DNA from: Bacteroidales bacterium UBA2712
GTDB lineage: Bacteria; Bacteroidota; Bacteroidia; Bacteroidales; Paludibacteraceae
Assembly: GCA_002354055.1 (NCBI GenBank)
Contig: DEKW01000003.1
Coordinates: 97,934 to 161,933 of the forward strand
Direction of reading: 5' to 3'
DNA length: 64,000 nucleotides
The stretch's first letter is position 1. Every line of letters starts with the position of its first letter. The translations under genes and the position numbers were made by a program. Positions 54,163 through 62,622 of this stretch are shown here, piece by piece. The notes under the pieces were generated by a model, which ran no database searches, was not told the origin of the DNA, and saw only the letters and a program-made list of their open reading frames with translations.

Positions 54163-55353
54163 TCAATAGTCCACTCTGTCAATTAGTTCTTTGCCTCTCC
54201 ATTCGGTGTTTGGTTCTGCGAGATAGGCGGAACCATACATCTCATAATAGTCGAAATGAAGGCCAACATCATTGATGATAAAATCGGACCAATAATTAAT
54301 CATATTCGGCATACTGACCCTATATAATTTCTTGTTTTCTTTGAAATCATATGGTTTCTTGGCTTTCTCCAAGATATTTTTGTATCTAATCTTAGCTGAC
54401 GGATGCGATGGTGTTCTCATGGGCGGGAAAATATAGTCTTCCGCTGCTTCAATAATTGCGAGCATAGAGAACCAAAGTTGAGCGTAGAAATAGTACGAAG
54501 AATACTCCTTATCGCTAAAACGTGGTAGATTAATTGCAGAAAGGTCAGCTGCTAATTCTTTCTCGTGTGAGCTATAGTAGATCTCACTTATCCATGAAGA
54601 AGTTCTATCTTTGGGAGATCTGTTGTGAAAAGTTTTATTAAGGTTTTGCGGGGTGACATCTCCGTTCAGGAAATGGCCATATTCATGTCCGGCAATGAAG
54701 GCGCAGATGTATGGAAACGGTTTATGGATCTCTTCCTTAATAGAACGGGGTATGATGCCCCTCTTATCCAAATCAAAATCCAATGCTTCTGTTCCTAAGG
54801 CAGTTCTAACTGCAATCCGCATAGCCGCTGTCTTGATATCCATAGGAATGTCTGATGGCATTAGAGCCAACGACGCAAACTCAACAACGTATTTGAGAGA
54901 ATAACTGATAGTTGAGCAAGGACCATATTGAGAATCAAAAATAATACCGTTCAGATCATTGGATAGGATACACCCGGTACCAACACTATCTACCTGATTG
55001 CGGATCTCACCCGGTAAGTGCCTCTTATAAAATCGGTAACCTGCTGTTATAGGAGAAAGATATTTCTCCAAGGACCACTTGGAACCCAAGACTCTTCGAT
55101 GTTTCTGGATAACTCTGCATAATCTTGCGTCTGCGGATATGGTGTCTACAGTGGTCCGTAAGATATAATCCTGTGCGTTAGATACATGTAAGACCCGTTG
55201 CAGTTCTTCTTCAGAACACAATCCCTGATACCATAGCCGTAATGTTTGTTCGGAGACTGTTTCGTAAGAGTCTTCGATGATGGTTTGCACGCCATTCTTA
55301 CCGGATCTACTGGTAAAGAATGGTATTGGTTTGCTGAAATCCAAATTAGTCAT
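54163..55353 (-). CDS. Zinc metalloprotease-like protein (HEXXH)
   Basis: The protein, about 396 aa, has AGHEYGHFLNGD (zinc HEXXH) and HEKELAADLSA downstream (third ligand Glu), as in M48-like or Lit-type proteases. There is no signal peptide and few hydrophobic stretches, so it is cytosolic. It faces the Gabija genes convergently, 14 bp from the gajB stop, and has its own promoter. The ATG at 55353 was chosen because earlier ATGs lie at or before the predicted transcription start (55362 is also possible). A link with defence is inferred. Confidence 0.65.
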   Translation of the reverse strand: MTNLDFSKPIPFFTSRSGKNGVQTIIEDSYETVSEQTLRLWYQGLCSEEELQRVLHVSNAQDYILRTTVDTISADARLCRVIQKHRRVLGSKWSLEKYLSPITAGYRFYKRHLPGEIRNQVDSVGTGCILSNDLNGIIFDSQYGPCSTISYSLKYVVEFASLALMPSDIPMDIKTAAMRIAVRTALGTEALDFDLDKRGIIPRSIKEEIHKPFPYICAFIAGHEYGHFLNGDVTPQNLNKTFHNRSPKDRTSSWISEIYYSSHEKELAADLSAINLPRFSDKEYSSYYFYAQLWFSMLAIIEAAEDYIFPPMRTPSHPSAKIRYKNILEKAKKPYDFKENKKLYRVSMPNMINYWSDFIINDVGLHFDYYEMYGSAYLAEPNTEWRGKELIDRVDY

Positions 55354-55375
55354 AGATGCCATCGATTTTTGGCCG

Positions 55376-55407
55376 CAAAGGTACATAAATTCTTATAATT
55401 ATGCAAA
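55376..55407 (-). promoter_or_regulatory. Promoter of the metalloprotease gene
   Basis: On the - strand TTTG (55407-55404) and TACCTTTG (55383-55376) are separated by 20 bp, a good Bacteroidetes -33/-7 pair. The leader would be under 20 nt. Confidence 0.65.
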
Positions 55408-55467
55408 TTTTTATTTAAAAATATGCATATTTTTGCCATTTTTATCGATTTCTCAACGGATTAGCAG

Positions 55468-55567
55468 TAATTTTGTCGTCGGAGTTGGCTTGACAACGAT
55501 GGCGTCACAAACGTGACTTATAAAGTTGACGCAACTCCTCCTCTTCGGCTCGCAAACATTACATTGG
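55468..55567 (+). ncRNA. Duplicated structured leader, copy 1
   Basis: TAATTTTG (55468-55475) looks like a -7 box. The predicted transcript then contains GGAGTTG (55481-55487) pairing with CAACTCC (55532-55538), enclosing GTCAC-AAAC-GTGAC (55504-55517). Copy 2 at 55934 has compensatory changes in both stems, indicating selection on structure. It precedes the 87-aa gene at 55627. Confidence 0.55.
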
Positions 55568-55626
55568 TTTACGATCCGATATTATTGAGGAGTTAGCAAA
55601 ATTATTAACTTAAATCCATTAAGAAA

Positions 55627-55890
55627 ATGGCAGAAAGAATTGATTTGAATGCGGAGTTACGGGAGTTCCTTCGCATGCGGGTGACCCAGATCTTGGGTGA
55701 GGAACAAGAAAACAGAGACATGTTAAAACTATGTATCAAGGAGGCGGGAGATGACATCTTCTGCCTTCTTTACGATTATCAGGTATACAGAGGGTGGGAG
55801 CAGATTGCCGAAAACATGTCCCGCATGACAGGAATTGAACGGAGTACGACCTACAAAATCCGAGATCGTATAAGAAAAAACAAGCGTTAG
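55627..55890 (+). CDS. Small helix-turn-helix-like protein
   Basis: The 87-aa protein ends in YRGWEQIAENMSRMTGIERSTTYKIRDRIRKNKR, an HTH-like segment with a basic tail. It is probably a regulator of the mobile-element-like genes that follow. It is bracketed by the two copies of the structured leader. Confidence 0.55.
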   Translation: MAERIDLNAELREFLRMRVTQILGEEQENRDMLKLCIKEAGDDIFCLLYDYQVYRGWEQIAENMSRMTGIERSTTYKIRDRIRKNKR

Positions 55891-55933
55891 AGCGATTGTG
55901 GACTTTTTCTGCAAGAAGATGTGAAAAAAGCTG

Positions 55934-56036
55934 TAATTTTGTCGTCGGAATTGGCTTGACAACGATTTCGTCATCAAAATATGACTTATAAAGTTGACGC
56001 AATTCCTCCTCTTCGAACCGCAAACATTACATTGGT
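55934..56036 (+). ncRNA. Duplicated structured leader, copy 2
   Basis: About 100 bp nearly identical to copy 1: TAATTTTG (55934-55941), then GGAATTG (55947-55953) pairing with CAATTCC (56000-56006), enclosing GTCAT (55970-55974) and ATGAC (55981-55985). It would lead into the genes at 56121 and 56280. Confidence 0.55.
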
Positions 56037-56120
56037 TTGCGCTTCGATAAATGGAGTAGTCAAGTCTTTTCCGGTTGCATTGGTTTGTATAGGTCCAAAA
56101 TTACCAACAATGGTCCTAAA

Positions 56121-56276
56121 ATGCTTAATAGAAATGAAATAGAAATACCTCATGAAAGAGGGAGGACGATGAGTCTATCTGAGGTCCTGGAAGAAATGTT
56201 CGGATTCGATCCGAACGCAATTGACGAAGAAAGAAACGGCCGTAAATATTCGACCGAAGTGCAAAATACGAAATGA
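56121..56276 (+). CDS. Small unknown protein
   Basis: The 51-aa acidic protein has TMSLSEVLEEMFGFDPNAIDEE in its middle. It lies 3 bp before the AAA ATPase gene. No family is recognised; it may be an accessory subunit. The ATG at 56121 is the first good start after the structured leader. Confidence 0.45.
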   Translation: MLNRNEIEIPHERGRTMSLSEVLEEMFGFDPNAIDEERNGRKYSTEVQNTK

Positions 56277-56279
56277 TAT

Positions 56280-57371
56280 ATGGAAGGAACAGAATGTACG
56301 TTTGACAGGTTGCAGAAGCAGCGGATATTGCCATCATCGGAGATACCGCCGCATGAGTTTTTGTTTACATGGCACGATATCCCTTGCTTTGCAAGGGGTG
56401 AACTCGTTGCCGTTACCGGTAAGGCGAAGTCGGGAAAGACGTACCTGAATTCTATTCTAATGGCTGTTGCCGGAGCACCTGCTCATTCGAATAGAATGGT
56501 TGAAGGAATGAAGGTTGAAGATTTAACGGATTATTTTTTAGGCTTGGAGCGGATGAAGGAAGAGCCGCTGAAGGTGCTATGGATCGATACGGAGCAGAGT
56601 GAGGATTCGACGCATGAGATATTGCGGGATCGGATAGGTGCGATGATAGGCGAAGAGCCTTCGCCGGAACGGTTCTACGTGTTTAACTTGCGGCAGGTGA
56701 GTTTGAAAGACAGGGAGCTGATGGTGGAGACGGCGATTTATTGTTACCAGCCGGACTTAGTGATCTTTGATGGAATACGCGATATTGTATCGGATATCAA
56801 TGACTATGCGGAAGCACAGAAGGTGATAGGGATATTGCTGTCGATAGCTTCGGACAAACGCACTTGCATTGTCTGTGTGCTGCACCAGAATAAGGCTATT
56901 GAAGATAAGACGTTACGCGGTGCGTTAGGAACGGAGTTGCAGAACAAGAGTTTTGAGACCTATGAGTGCTCCAAAGATGATGATCGGGTGTTTACGATTA
57001 GGCAGTCTGCGACGCGTAAGTATGATATACCGAATAAGCAGAAATTTATCGTTAATCCGGAGGGATTGCCGGTACCGTTTGCAGGTGAGGATAGTCCGGC
57101 GCCTACCGATAACGCAGATAAGAGGTTCAATACTGCTTACCTATTGCCTGATGGACATTTCGATCAGAAGAAATTATTTGGGTATATATTGCAGAACGGA
57201 AAGCGAATGGCGCCGGATCAGTTAAGGCAGGTGGTGATGAGAGTGGGGAATATAAAGAGTTTTAACTTTGCGGGGAAATTGATCGAGGAGGCGAAGTTGC
57301 AGGGGGTGATAGGGCAGGTGTATGAGAATAACAACAAGTACTATGCGTTATGTGAACAGACGATTTTTTGA
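56280..57371 (+). CDS. RecA-fold AAA ATPase (RepA/AAA_25-like)
   Basis: The 363-aa protein has Walker A VTGKAKSGKTYL, LWIDTEQSED, a Walker B-like LVIFDGIRDIV and VLHQNKA. This is the hexameric RepA/DnaB-like family found in plasmids, integrative elements and phages. A segment NRMVEGMKVEDL (bases about 56486-56521) resembles the AACGARTG/GAATGAAGGTTGAA repeat inserted in frame. The C-terminal 90 residues resemble a small winged helix. It is probably a replication or mobilisation ATPase of an integrated element. Confidence 0.7.
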   Translation: MEGTECTFDRLQKQRILPSSEIPPHEFLFTWHDIPCFARGELVAVTGKAKSGKTYLNSILMAVAGAPAHSNRMVEGMKVEDLTDYFLGLERMKEEPLKVLWIDTEQSEDSTHEILRDRIGAMIGEEPSPERFYVFNLRQVSLKDRELMVETAIYCYQPDLVIFDGIRDIVSDINDYAEAQKVIGILLSIASDKRTCIVCVLHQNKAIEDKTLRGALGTELQNKSFETYECSKDDDRVFTIRQSATRKYDIPNKQKFIVNPEGLPVPFAGEDSPAPTDNADKRFNTAYLLPDGHFDQKKLFGYILQNGKRMAPDQLRQVVMRVGNIKSFNFAGKLIEEAKLQGVIGQVYENNNKYYALCEQTIF

Positions 57372-57599
57372 CAGACCGCGAACGTTCTTTAGTACGTACG
57401 TCATCCCCCTTGTATAGGGGGACTGACAGTACTAAACGAATACGGGTCTCGTCAAAGAGGGACGGTATAGTGACGTTCAGGATGGTCGCGAGATGGTCGC
57501 GGGGTTTAAATTTAAGAATTAGAAGAAAACATATAAAACATGAAGATAAACCAAAAAAGAAAAAAAAATCTCTAAAATTAATTTAAACATTTAACGATT
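57372..57599. other. Structured intergenic segment
   Basis: Nested inverted repeats: TTTAGTAC (57394-57401) with GTACTAAA (57431-57438) enclose CCCCCT-TGTAT-AGGGGG (57412-57428). An outer AGACC/GGTCT and a CCGCGA/TCGCGG pair may close a larger structure. GATGGTCGCG is repeated directly (57482, 57493). It could be a terminator or a structured RNA. Confidence 0.45.
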
Positions 57600-57974
57600 A
57601 TGAGTAAGAAAAGAAAGAAGCAGGAACTGTCGGAAGGACAGGAGCGATTGTTGGACTTGTTTGCTGGTATCAACAGGTGGACAACAAGAGGCGAGAACAA
57701 GGCATTTGTGTTCTTGAGTGACGGTAAAGAATGTTTGCTATTTGTGAACAAGTTGGAAGACCTATCGCGAGATATGGCGATGACTGTAAACCATGATCCA
57801 AAGATGGCGGCGGTCTTCTCTATGATGGCAGAGGATGCATCAATCCTTGCGGATTCGATGCGCGAAGATATTTCCAAATGGAAGGAGCATTACGATTCGG
57901 TACAAAGTTATCAACAAGACGACCTGCCTAACTACTTCTTCTATGGTTTCACCGCACCGGAGTATGAAGGCTGA
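57600..57974 (+). CDS. Unknown helical protein
   Basis: The 124-aa protein has a basic start (MSKKRKKQEL) and amphipathic helices, with no recognised family. It overlaps the next small gene by 11 bp and probably belongs to the mobile-element gene set. Confidence 0.5.
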   Translation: MSKKRKKQELSEGQERLLDLFAGINRWTTRGENKAFVFLSDGKECLLFVNKLEDLSRDMAMTVNHDPKMAAVFSMMAEDASILADSMREDISKWKEHYDSVQSYQQDDLPNYFFYGFTAPEYEG

Positions 57975-58164
57975 GTTAATCATTCCGATTGATGCGTTGA
58001 GGGGCAAATTGCGGGAGGACGGGTACTACTTTCGGATGTACAAAGGGGTACAGATTGTGCAGAGGTGCCCTGATCGGTCGAAGCATAAGAAGACGATAGC
58101 TGAAGCAGCCAACCAAAAGCGATTTGCACAGCGATATGCAGGAAAACATGAAATTAATGTTTAA
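57964..58164 (+). CDS. Small basic protein, related to 58192 product
   Basis: The 66-aa protein has IPIDALRGKLREDGYYFRMYKGVQIVQRCPDRSKHKKT and then NQKRFAQRYAGK. The pattern (GKL..YYFR....G...Q..P...K...QxxRFA) is shared with the proteins at 58192 and 63472, suggesting a paralogous family. The function is unknown. Confidence 0.5.
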   Translation: MKAELIIPIDALRGKLREDGYYFRMYKGVQIVQRCPDRSKHKKTIAEAANQKRFAQRYAGKHEINV

Positions 58165-58191
58165 GGTTTAACGTTTAAAGTTTAAAGAAGA

Positions 58192-58464
58192 ATGGCACAA
58201 GTGACATTACCAGCGGGGATAGAGAGTATCTCCGGACGATTAGGAAACGTATGTTTCCGAACGATGAAAGCAACGGGAAGGGTGTATGTGCACCAGGTTC
58301 CAAGTGAACAACCTAAAAAGAAGCCCAGACCTGCTAAGACTGTTGGCGAAGTAGAGAACCAGGAGCGGTTTGCGAAGCGAGCTCAAGTGGTGAACCAGAT
58401 GCTGAAAGCAGGGTCGAAAGTCAGTCGTAAGAATCTTTGGAAACTAGCATCTCAAGCAGTGTAG
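58192..58464 (+). CDS. Small basic protein of the same paralogous family
   Basis: The 90-aa protein has ISGRLGNVCFRTMKATGRVYVHQVP, KKKPRPAKTVGEVENQERFAKRAQVVNQML. Lys-rich central part and the NQERFAKR segment align by eye with NQKRFAQR (57964) and TKARFAKV (63472). Members of this style occur in Bacteroidales mobile or phage-like regions. Confidence 0.55.
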   Translation: MAQVTLPAGIESISGRLGNVCFRTMKATGRVYVHQVPSEQPKKKPRPAKTVGEVENQERFAKRAQVVNQMLKAGSKVSRKNLWKLASQAV

Positions 58465-58467
58465 CCT

Positions 58468-58743
58468 ATGAGTAAACAGAAGATGTATAAGAAAGGAGAT
58501 CTGCGTAAGACGCTGGAGAAGAAGATGCAGGAGTATTGGAAAGATCCGACCATCAAAGTGGCGCCAATGGAGTTCGCGCGAATGCTTAAAAGTTATTGCG
58601 AGCAGTTTGGGCTTACGGATGAGATTCGGAGAGCTAAAGAGCTCGAAGAACCTCTCGTTGATGCTTTTGGCTCCTGGCTCGGGTATCCGCTGCGCGAAGT
58701 TTCTACCGGATTAAAAGGAAAACGTTTGATTTCTTTAATGTAA
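58468..58743 (+). CDS. Unknown small protein
   Basis: The 91-aa helical, basic protein has LRKTLEKKMQEYWKDPTIKVAPMEFARMLKSYCEQFGL. No family is recognised. It lies 3 bp after the previous gene and ends 8 bp before a cloverleaf-like element. Confidence 0.5.
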   Translation: MSKQKMYKKGDLRKTLEKKMQEYWKDPTIKVAPMEFARMLKSYCEQFGLTDEIRRAKELEEPLVDAFGSWLGYPLREVSTGLKGKRLISLM

Positions 58744-58751
58744 AGGAAAAC

Positions 58752-58873
58752 AATGCGAAAGGATGTAAACATACATCCATGAGTCAATACCGGAGAAGGT
58801 TCGTAAGTAAACTTCCAACGCTTCTTCGGTATTCTCTCATTCGACTGCTTTGCAACCCAGTCCCTTTCGCATT
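58752..58873. ncRNA. Cloverleaf-like structured element, copy 1
   Basis: A closing stem AATGCGAAAGG (58752-58762) with CCTTTCGCATT (58863-58873) encloses three helices that abut one another: GGATGTA/TACATCC (58761-58778), ATGAG plus ATACCGGAGAAG with CTTCTTCGGTAT plus CTCAT (58779-58840), and GACTG/CAGTC (58843-58862). It is flanked by AAAGGAAAAC upstream and AAGAAAACA downstream, shared with 62623. It is not a tRNA: arm lengths and loops differ. Confidence 0.6.
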
Positions 58874-58967
58874 CTAAGAAAACAAAGGAAGAAAACATGC
58901 CGAAAACCGAATAAATCGCGTGAAAGCATGTAAAATTGCGGTTAAAATTAAAATAATTATCAAAATA

Positions 58968-58999
58968 TTTGTGTATGTCCGATTTTTTTTGTAACTTTG
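58968..58999 (+). promoter_or_regulatory. Promoter of the methylase operon
   Basis: TTTG (58968-58971), a 20-bp spacer and TAACTTTG (58992-58999). The spacer ends in the same T-run as the fused terminator-promoters, but the hairpin's left arm is missing. Confidence 0.65.
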
Positions 59000-59027
59000 C
59001 AGCCGAAAAGGTATGCTGTGTAAAATG

Positions 59028-59909
59028 ACTAATACAACACCATTGAGATACCCTGGCGGAAAGTCTGTATTGACACCATTCTTTAGGGAGTTGTTCCATA
59101 TGAACCATATGGAGCATGTGGTGTATGCAGAACCTTATGCCGGAGGTGTTGGAGCCGGAGTCAATCTGCTTCTTTTAAATGAGATAGAGCGGTTGGTTAT
59201 TAATGATGCCAATAAAGGGATTTATTCGTTCTGGAGAGCAGTAGTAGAAGATAGCAAAAGACTGATTGAGACAATTCAAGCTACTCCTGTTACATTGGAG
59301 GAATGGAGGAAGCAAAAGGCTATCGTCAATCAAGATGGTGCTCCTTCTTTTGAACTGGGATTTGCTACGTTGTTCTTGTCTCGAACAAATCGTTCCGGAA
59401 TACTGAATGCAGGTCCGATAGGTGGAGGAACGCAGGAGAGCCAAGATAGAGCGACTTATAAGATTGATTGCCGTTTTAACAAGGAACGGATTATCGAGCA
59501 GATACGTGCTATAGCGGCACATCGCAATCAGATAGAGGTGCATAATGAGGATGCGATGGACTTCCTAAGAGCTTTGCATCATGATAATTTGTTTGTGTAC
59601 CTTGATCCCCCTTATTTTGTGCAGGGTAAGGCATTGTATTTGAGTTATTATAATGCGGATAACCATCGGCAGTTAGCCGATTATTTGCGAGGTGAAGTGC
59701 CGTTTAGTTGGGTGCTTTCGTATGATAATGTGGAGCAAATCAGAGCAATGTATGCGGAGCAAGACTGTTATACCTTTGAACTGAATTACTCTGCTGCTGA
59801 TAAGAAGAAAGGGAGTGAGTTTATTACGCACTCGGAGGGATTGATGTTCCCGGAAGAAATAAAAAGAGCAAGAAAAAATACCATTAAGCTAAATAAAATT
59901 TCATTGTAA
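59028..59909 (+). CDS. Adenine-specific DNA methyltransferase (D12/Dam class)
   Basis: The 293-aa enzyme has motif I in RYPGGKS (8-14), YAEPYAGGVGAGVNLL, and the catalytic LFVYLDPPYF. It methylates adenine N6 in a short site. The ATG at 59028 was chosen over 59013 to match family length. It forms an operon with a ParB-like and a nuclease-like gene (1-bp gap, then an 11-bp overlap), suggesting a restriction-modification-type system. Confidence 0.85.
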   Translation, partial: TNTTPLRYPGGKSVLTPFFRELFHMNHMEHVVYAEPYAGGVGAGVNLLLLNEIERLVINDANKGIYSFWRAVVEDSKRLIETIQATPVTLEEWRKQKAIVNQDGAPSFELGFATLFLSRTNRSGILNAGPIGGGTQESQDRATYKIDCRFNKERIIEQIRAIAAHRNQIEVHNEDAMDFLRALHHDNLFVYLDPPYFVQGKALYLSYYNADNHRQLADYLRGEVPFSWVLSYDNVEQIRAMYAEQDCYTFELNYSAADKKKGSEFITHSEGLMFPEEIKRARKNTIKLNKISL

Positions 59910-59910
59910 T

Positions 59911-60999
59911 ATGATCGAAATTAATTTATGTTCTCCAGAAGAACTGCATTTTGACCTACAAAATCCTCGATTGGTTACTCAACCACAGATAAAAGATGAG
60001 GAACAGGTTTTAAATATTCTGTGGGTGGATATGAATGTCAAAGAATTGGTGACATCCATACTAGCCAGCGGTTTCTTTAAAACTGAGGCGCTATATGTTG
60101 TAGTGGAGAATGATAAAAAAGTGGTTGTTGAGGGAAATCGTCGCTTGGCCGCTGTTAAGGCAATATTACATCCTGAGTTAATCAAGAGTGGAGCAATGTC
60201 TGCTTTTGAGGATAAAATAACTCCAGAGTTGCGTGCTCAGTTGCAAGAAGGGATTCCCGTTATATACTCTAATAGCAGAGAGGAAACATGGCGCTACATA
60301 GGTTTTAAACATGTTAATGGTGCTGTTAAGTGGGACTCGTTGGCAAAGGCAAAATACATCGCTCAGGTGCATAATGAGTATGGCGTTTCGATAGATCAGA
60401 TTGCGGAGCAAATCGGTGATTCACATAGGACAACTGTGAAATTGTATCAAGGCTTAATGGTGTTGGAGCAAGCAGAAAAGGAAACTGAGTTTAGGATAGA
60501 TGATATTGCCGGAAAGAAATTATATTTCTCGCATTTGTACACAGCGCTTACTTATGAAGGTTATCAGAAATTTATTTCGTTAGATCCTGAGAATATCAGT
60601 CCAAATCCAATACCTCAAAGTGCTTTGAAGAATCTACAAGAGTTGATGTATTGGATGTATGGAAGCAAATCAAAAACTATACGTCCATTGATAGAGCACC
60701 AAAATCCGGATTTGCGGTACTTGGAGAGTGCTTTGCGCAATGTTGATTCTGTAGAAATGCTTCGAGCCGGCTATCCATTAGCACAAGCGTATGATAATAG
60801 TTTGGATGCTTTGCAGGTATTGCATCAATCTATTGTGTCAGCAAGAAATCAAATCCAGATAGCGATGTCTAAAATGGCATCATATGATGGAGATAAAACA
60901 ATCTTTGATGCAGCAGAGACTTTGGCTTCTAATGCTATAGCACTTAGAAATTTCATACGTTCAACGTTCTCAAAACAGCACGAAGAAGATGGATTATAA
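59911..60999 (+). CDS. ParB/Srx-like domain protein
   Basis: The 362-aa protein has an N-terminal ParB-like domain: HFDLQNPRLVT, VKELVTSILASGFF and VVVEGNRRLAAVKAI (the EGNRR nucleotide-binding motif). An HTH-like segment follows (YGVSIDQIAEQIGDSHRTTVKLYQGL). It resembles ParB-like proteins in defence loci rather than plasmid partition, since no ParA is nearby. It overlaps the next gene by 11 bp. Confidence 0.75.
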   Translation: MIEINLCSPEELHFDLQNPRLVTQPQIKDEEQVLNILWVDMNVKELVTSILASGFFKTEALYVVVENDKKVVVEGNRRLAAVKAILHPELIKSGAMSAFEDKITPELRAQLQEGIPVIYSNSREETWRYIGFKHVNGAVKWDSLAKAKYIAQVHNEYGVSIDQIAEQIGDSHRTTVKLYQGLMVLEQAEKETEFRIDDIAGKKLYFSHLYTALTYEGYQKFISLDPENISPNPIPQSALKNLQELMYWMYGSKSKTIRPLIEHQNPDLRYLESALRNVDSVEMLRAGYPLAQAYDNSLDALQVLHQSIVSARNQIQIAMSKMASYDGDKTIFDAAETLASNAIALRNFIRSTFSKQHEEDGL

Positions 61000-61915
61000 G
61001 ATACCGAATATACCTCTTCCTACAGCATCTGTACCAGAACTGGTGGACTATATGGAGGTGTGTTGTTTGAAGGATGGTTATGCCTACTCGACAACGCAAG
61101 TTTTGAGCGATATGGGCATATTGTCAGAACCGTCCGAGGAATATGAACTCATTGAAAATGAGGGGATCGCTGACTCTATGATGAACGAAGTAGAGTCCCG
61201 TATCAATCATACTGCTCATCACTATCCTTTTGAGCAAAACGACTCTTCGATTTCTAAACCTACAGCTCAATCATATGTGTCTTCAATCTATGAGTTTCTA
61301 TTATTGGTAACGCGAAGATCGTTGTCGGGTAGTGGTAGAATAGTAGATGATATTGATGGAACGGCATTGTTTGAGCGTCTATGTGCTTTGGTGGTTGGAA
61401 ATTATTTTGGGAATATCAAAAATGCTTTTGTCTTTGGAACCGGTAGTTTGGAGACGCATACGTTTGAGGAAAAAATGAATGATTTTCTCCAGCGAATACA
61501 AGAACCTGGGCATCGATTTGTTTCACCAAAGCACGCTTTGGGGCAAGAAAAAGATGGTAAAGTGGATGTTGTAGTGTGTATTCCATTTGCCGATAAAATG
61601 GAAGGCAGATTCATTGCGTTAGGACAGTGTAAGGCTGGAACATCTTGGCGTGAACAGATAAGTTCTTTGTCAATCAAGACTTTTGTAGATTATATTCAGC
61701 CTCCTTTAAGATTTACACCAGTTGCTTTGTTCTTGGTGGCTGAGTCATTCTATGACAATTGGGAGAATTTACAATCTGCGAGTGGAGGTGTCCTTTTTGA
61801 TAGAGAACGAATCATGCAATATTTACCGGCAGAAGAGGCAATTATAGCAGCGGATGCTAGATTGTTAGATGAGATTCGGATATGGAATGCCGGAGTGCTG
61901 CGTGAAATACCCTAA
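60989..61915 (+). CDS. Restriction-endonuclease-like protein
   Basis: The 308-aa protein has DGKVDVVVCIPFADKMEGRFIALGQCKAG, a D-(x)n-QxK variant of the PD-(D/E)XK active site. The preceding FGTGSLETHTFEEKMNDFL may supply the early Glu. With the methylase and the ParB-like protein it completes a probable three-gene restriction system. Confidence 0.6.
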   Translation: MDYKIPNIPLPTASVPELVDYMEVCCLKDGYAYSTTQVLSDMGILSEPSEEYELIENEGIADSMMNEVESRINHTAHHYPFEQNDSSISKPTAQSYVSSIYEFLLLVTRRSLSGSGRIVDDIDGTALFERLCALVVGNYFGNIKNAFVFGTGSLETHTFEEKMNDFLQRIQEPGHRFVSPKHALGQEKDGKVDVVVCIPFADKMEGRFIALGQCKAGTSWREQISSLSIKTFVDYIQPPLRFTPVALFLVAESFYDNWENLQSASGGVLFDRERIMQYLPAEEAIIAADARLLDEIRIWNAGVLREIP

Positions 61916-61922
61916 AAGAGAA

Positions 61923-61954
61923 ATCCTGCATACGATGTATGTGGGATTTTTTTT
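61923..61954 (+). terminator. Intrinsic terminator
   Basis: ATCCTGCATAC (61923-61933) pairs with GTATGTGGGAT (61937-61947), two G-U pairs, loop GAT, followed by eight T. It ends the methylase operon. Confidence 0.75.
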
Positions 61955-62007
61955 GAAAAAATGAATGAGTTATGAGAATTGATGAAGTAAAAGATATGTA
62001 TAATAAT

Positions 62008-62045
62008 GGATATTGGATAATGGATATTGGATATTGGATAATGGA
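62008..62045. repeat. GGATATT heptamer array
   Basis: Five units of GGATATT/GGATAAT run up to the start codon of the four-helix-bundle gene at 62041. Confidence 0.8.
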
Positions 62046-62397
62046 TAGACAAGAATTTACAGATAAATGCATAGCATTTTCAGTGAAAATCAACAAACTT
62101 CGCAAATACTTGCGAGAGAAACAGCACGAGTACAACAACTCAGACCAGATTCAGAGGAGTGGTACGAGTATTGGTGCTAATTACAGTGAAGCTTGCGACG
62201 CAGAGAGTCCCTCGGATTTTGTGCATAAAATGAGTATTGCTCTTAAAGAAGCCAATGAGACAATGTATTGGCTCAAGGTTCTTTATGGTTCTGAGTTGAT
62301 TTCAAAAAATCAATATGATGAATTGATGCTTGATGTAGAGGAAATGTATCGCATTCTAACAACTAGTATAAAGACTGCTAAATCTAAACTCAAATAA
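62041..62397 (+). CDS. Four-helix-bundle (S23-type) protein
   Basis: The 118-aa protein has KINKLRKYLREKQHEYNNSDQI, RSGTSIGANYSEACDAES and FVHKMSIALKEANETMYWLKVL. It is close to the 48756 product. It is flanked by GGATATT heptamers before and CCAATCT/CCAATTT heptamers after (62400-62428). Confidence 0.85.
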   Translation: MDRQEFTDKCIAFSVKINKLRKYLREKQHEYNNSDQIQRSGTSIGANYSEACDAESPSDFVHKMSIALKEANETMYWLKVLYGSELISKNQYDELMLDVEEMYRILTTSIKTAKSKLK

Positions 62398-62432
62398 TCT
62401 CCAATCTCCAATTTCCAATTTCCAATCTTCAA
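62398..62432. repeat. CCAATYT heptamer array
   Basis: CCAATCT, CCAATTT and TCAATTA units, 7-bp period, directly after the gene; the same unit occurs at 40260-40282. Confidence 0.7.
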
Positions 62433-62559
62433 TTATTTGTTTTCCTTAATATATGAATATCGAGACGTGACGAAGGTTGCGTCTTTTTTGCGATTGCGGG
62501 TGTGTTGGGGCTATCTAACACATAATCGGGGAGTATCTAACACTCCGATCCCAAAACGC

Positions 62560-62590
62560 TTGGATTTTGATGATTTTGTGTGTATCTTTG
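62560..62590 (+). promoter_or_regulatory. Promoter ahead of the second cloverleaf element
   Basis: TTG (62560-62562), 20 bp, TATCTTTG (62583-62590). The transcript would begin about 30 nt before the structured element at 62623. Just upstream a hairpin (GGAGT/ACTCC, about 62530-62546) with repeated TATCTAACAC may terminate the previous transcript. Confidence 0.55.
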
Positions 62591-62622
62591 CAGCGGTTTT
62601 TGGAATTGATATAAAGGAAAAC

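Noticed and set aside
58752..58873. tRNA or integron attC site
   Set aside because: There are no tRNA-like D/T loops, anticodon arm or CCA, and no integron core sites (GTTRRRY/RYYYAAC) or integrase.
59911..60999. Plasmid partition locus
   Set aside because: A ParB-like domain is present, but there is no ParA or centromere-like repeat; the operon context is a methylase and a nuclease.
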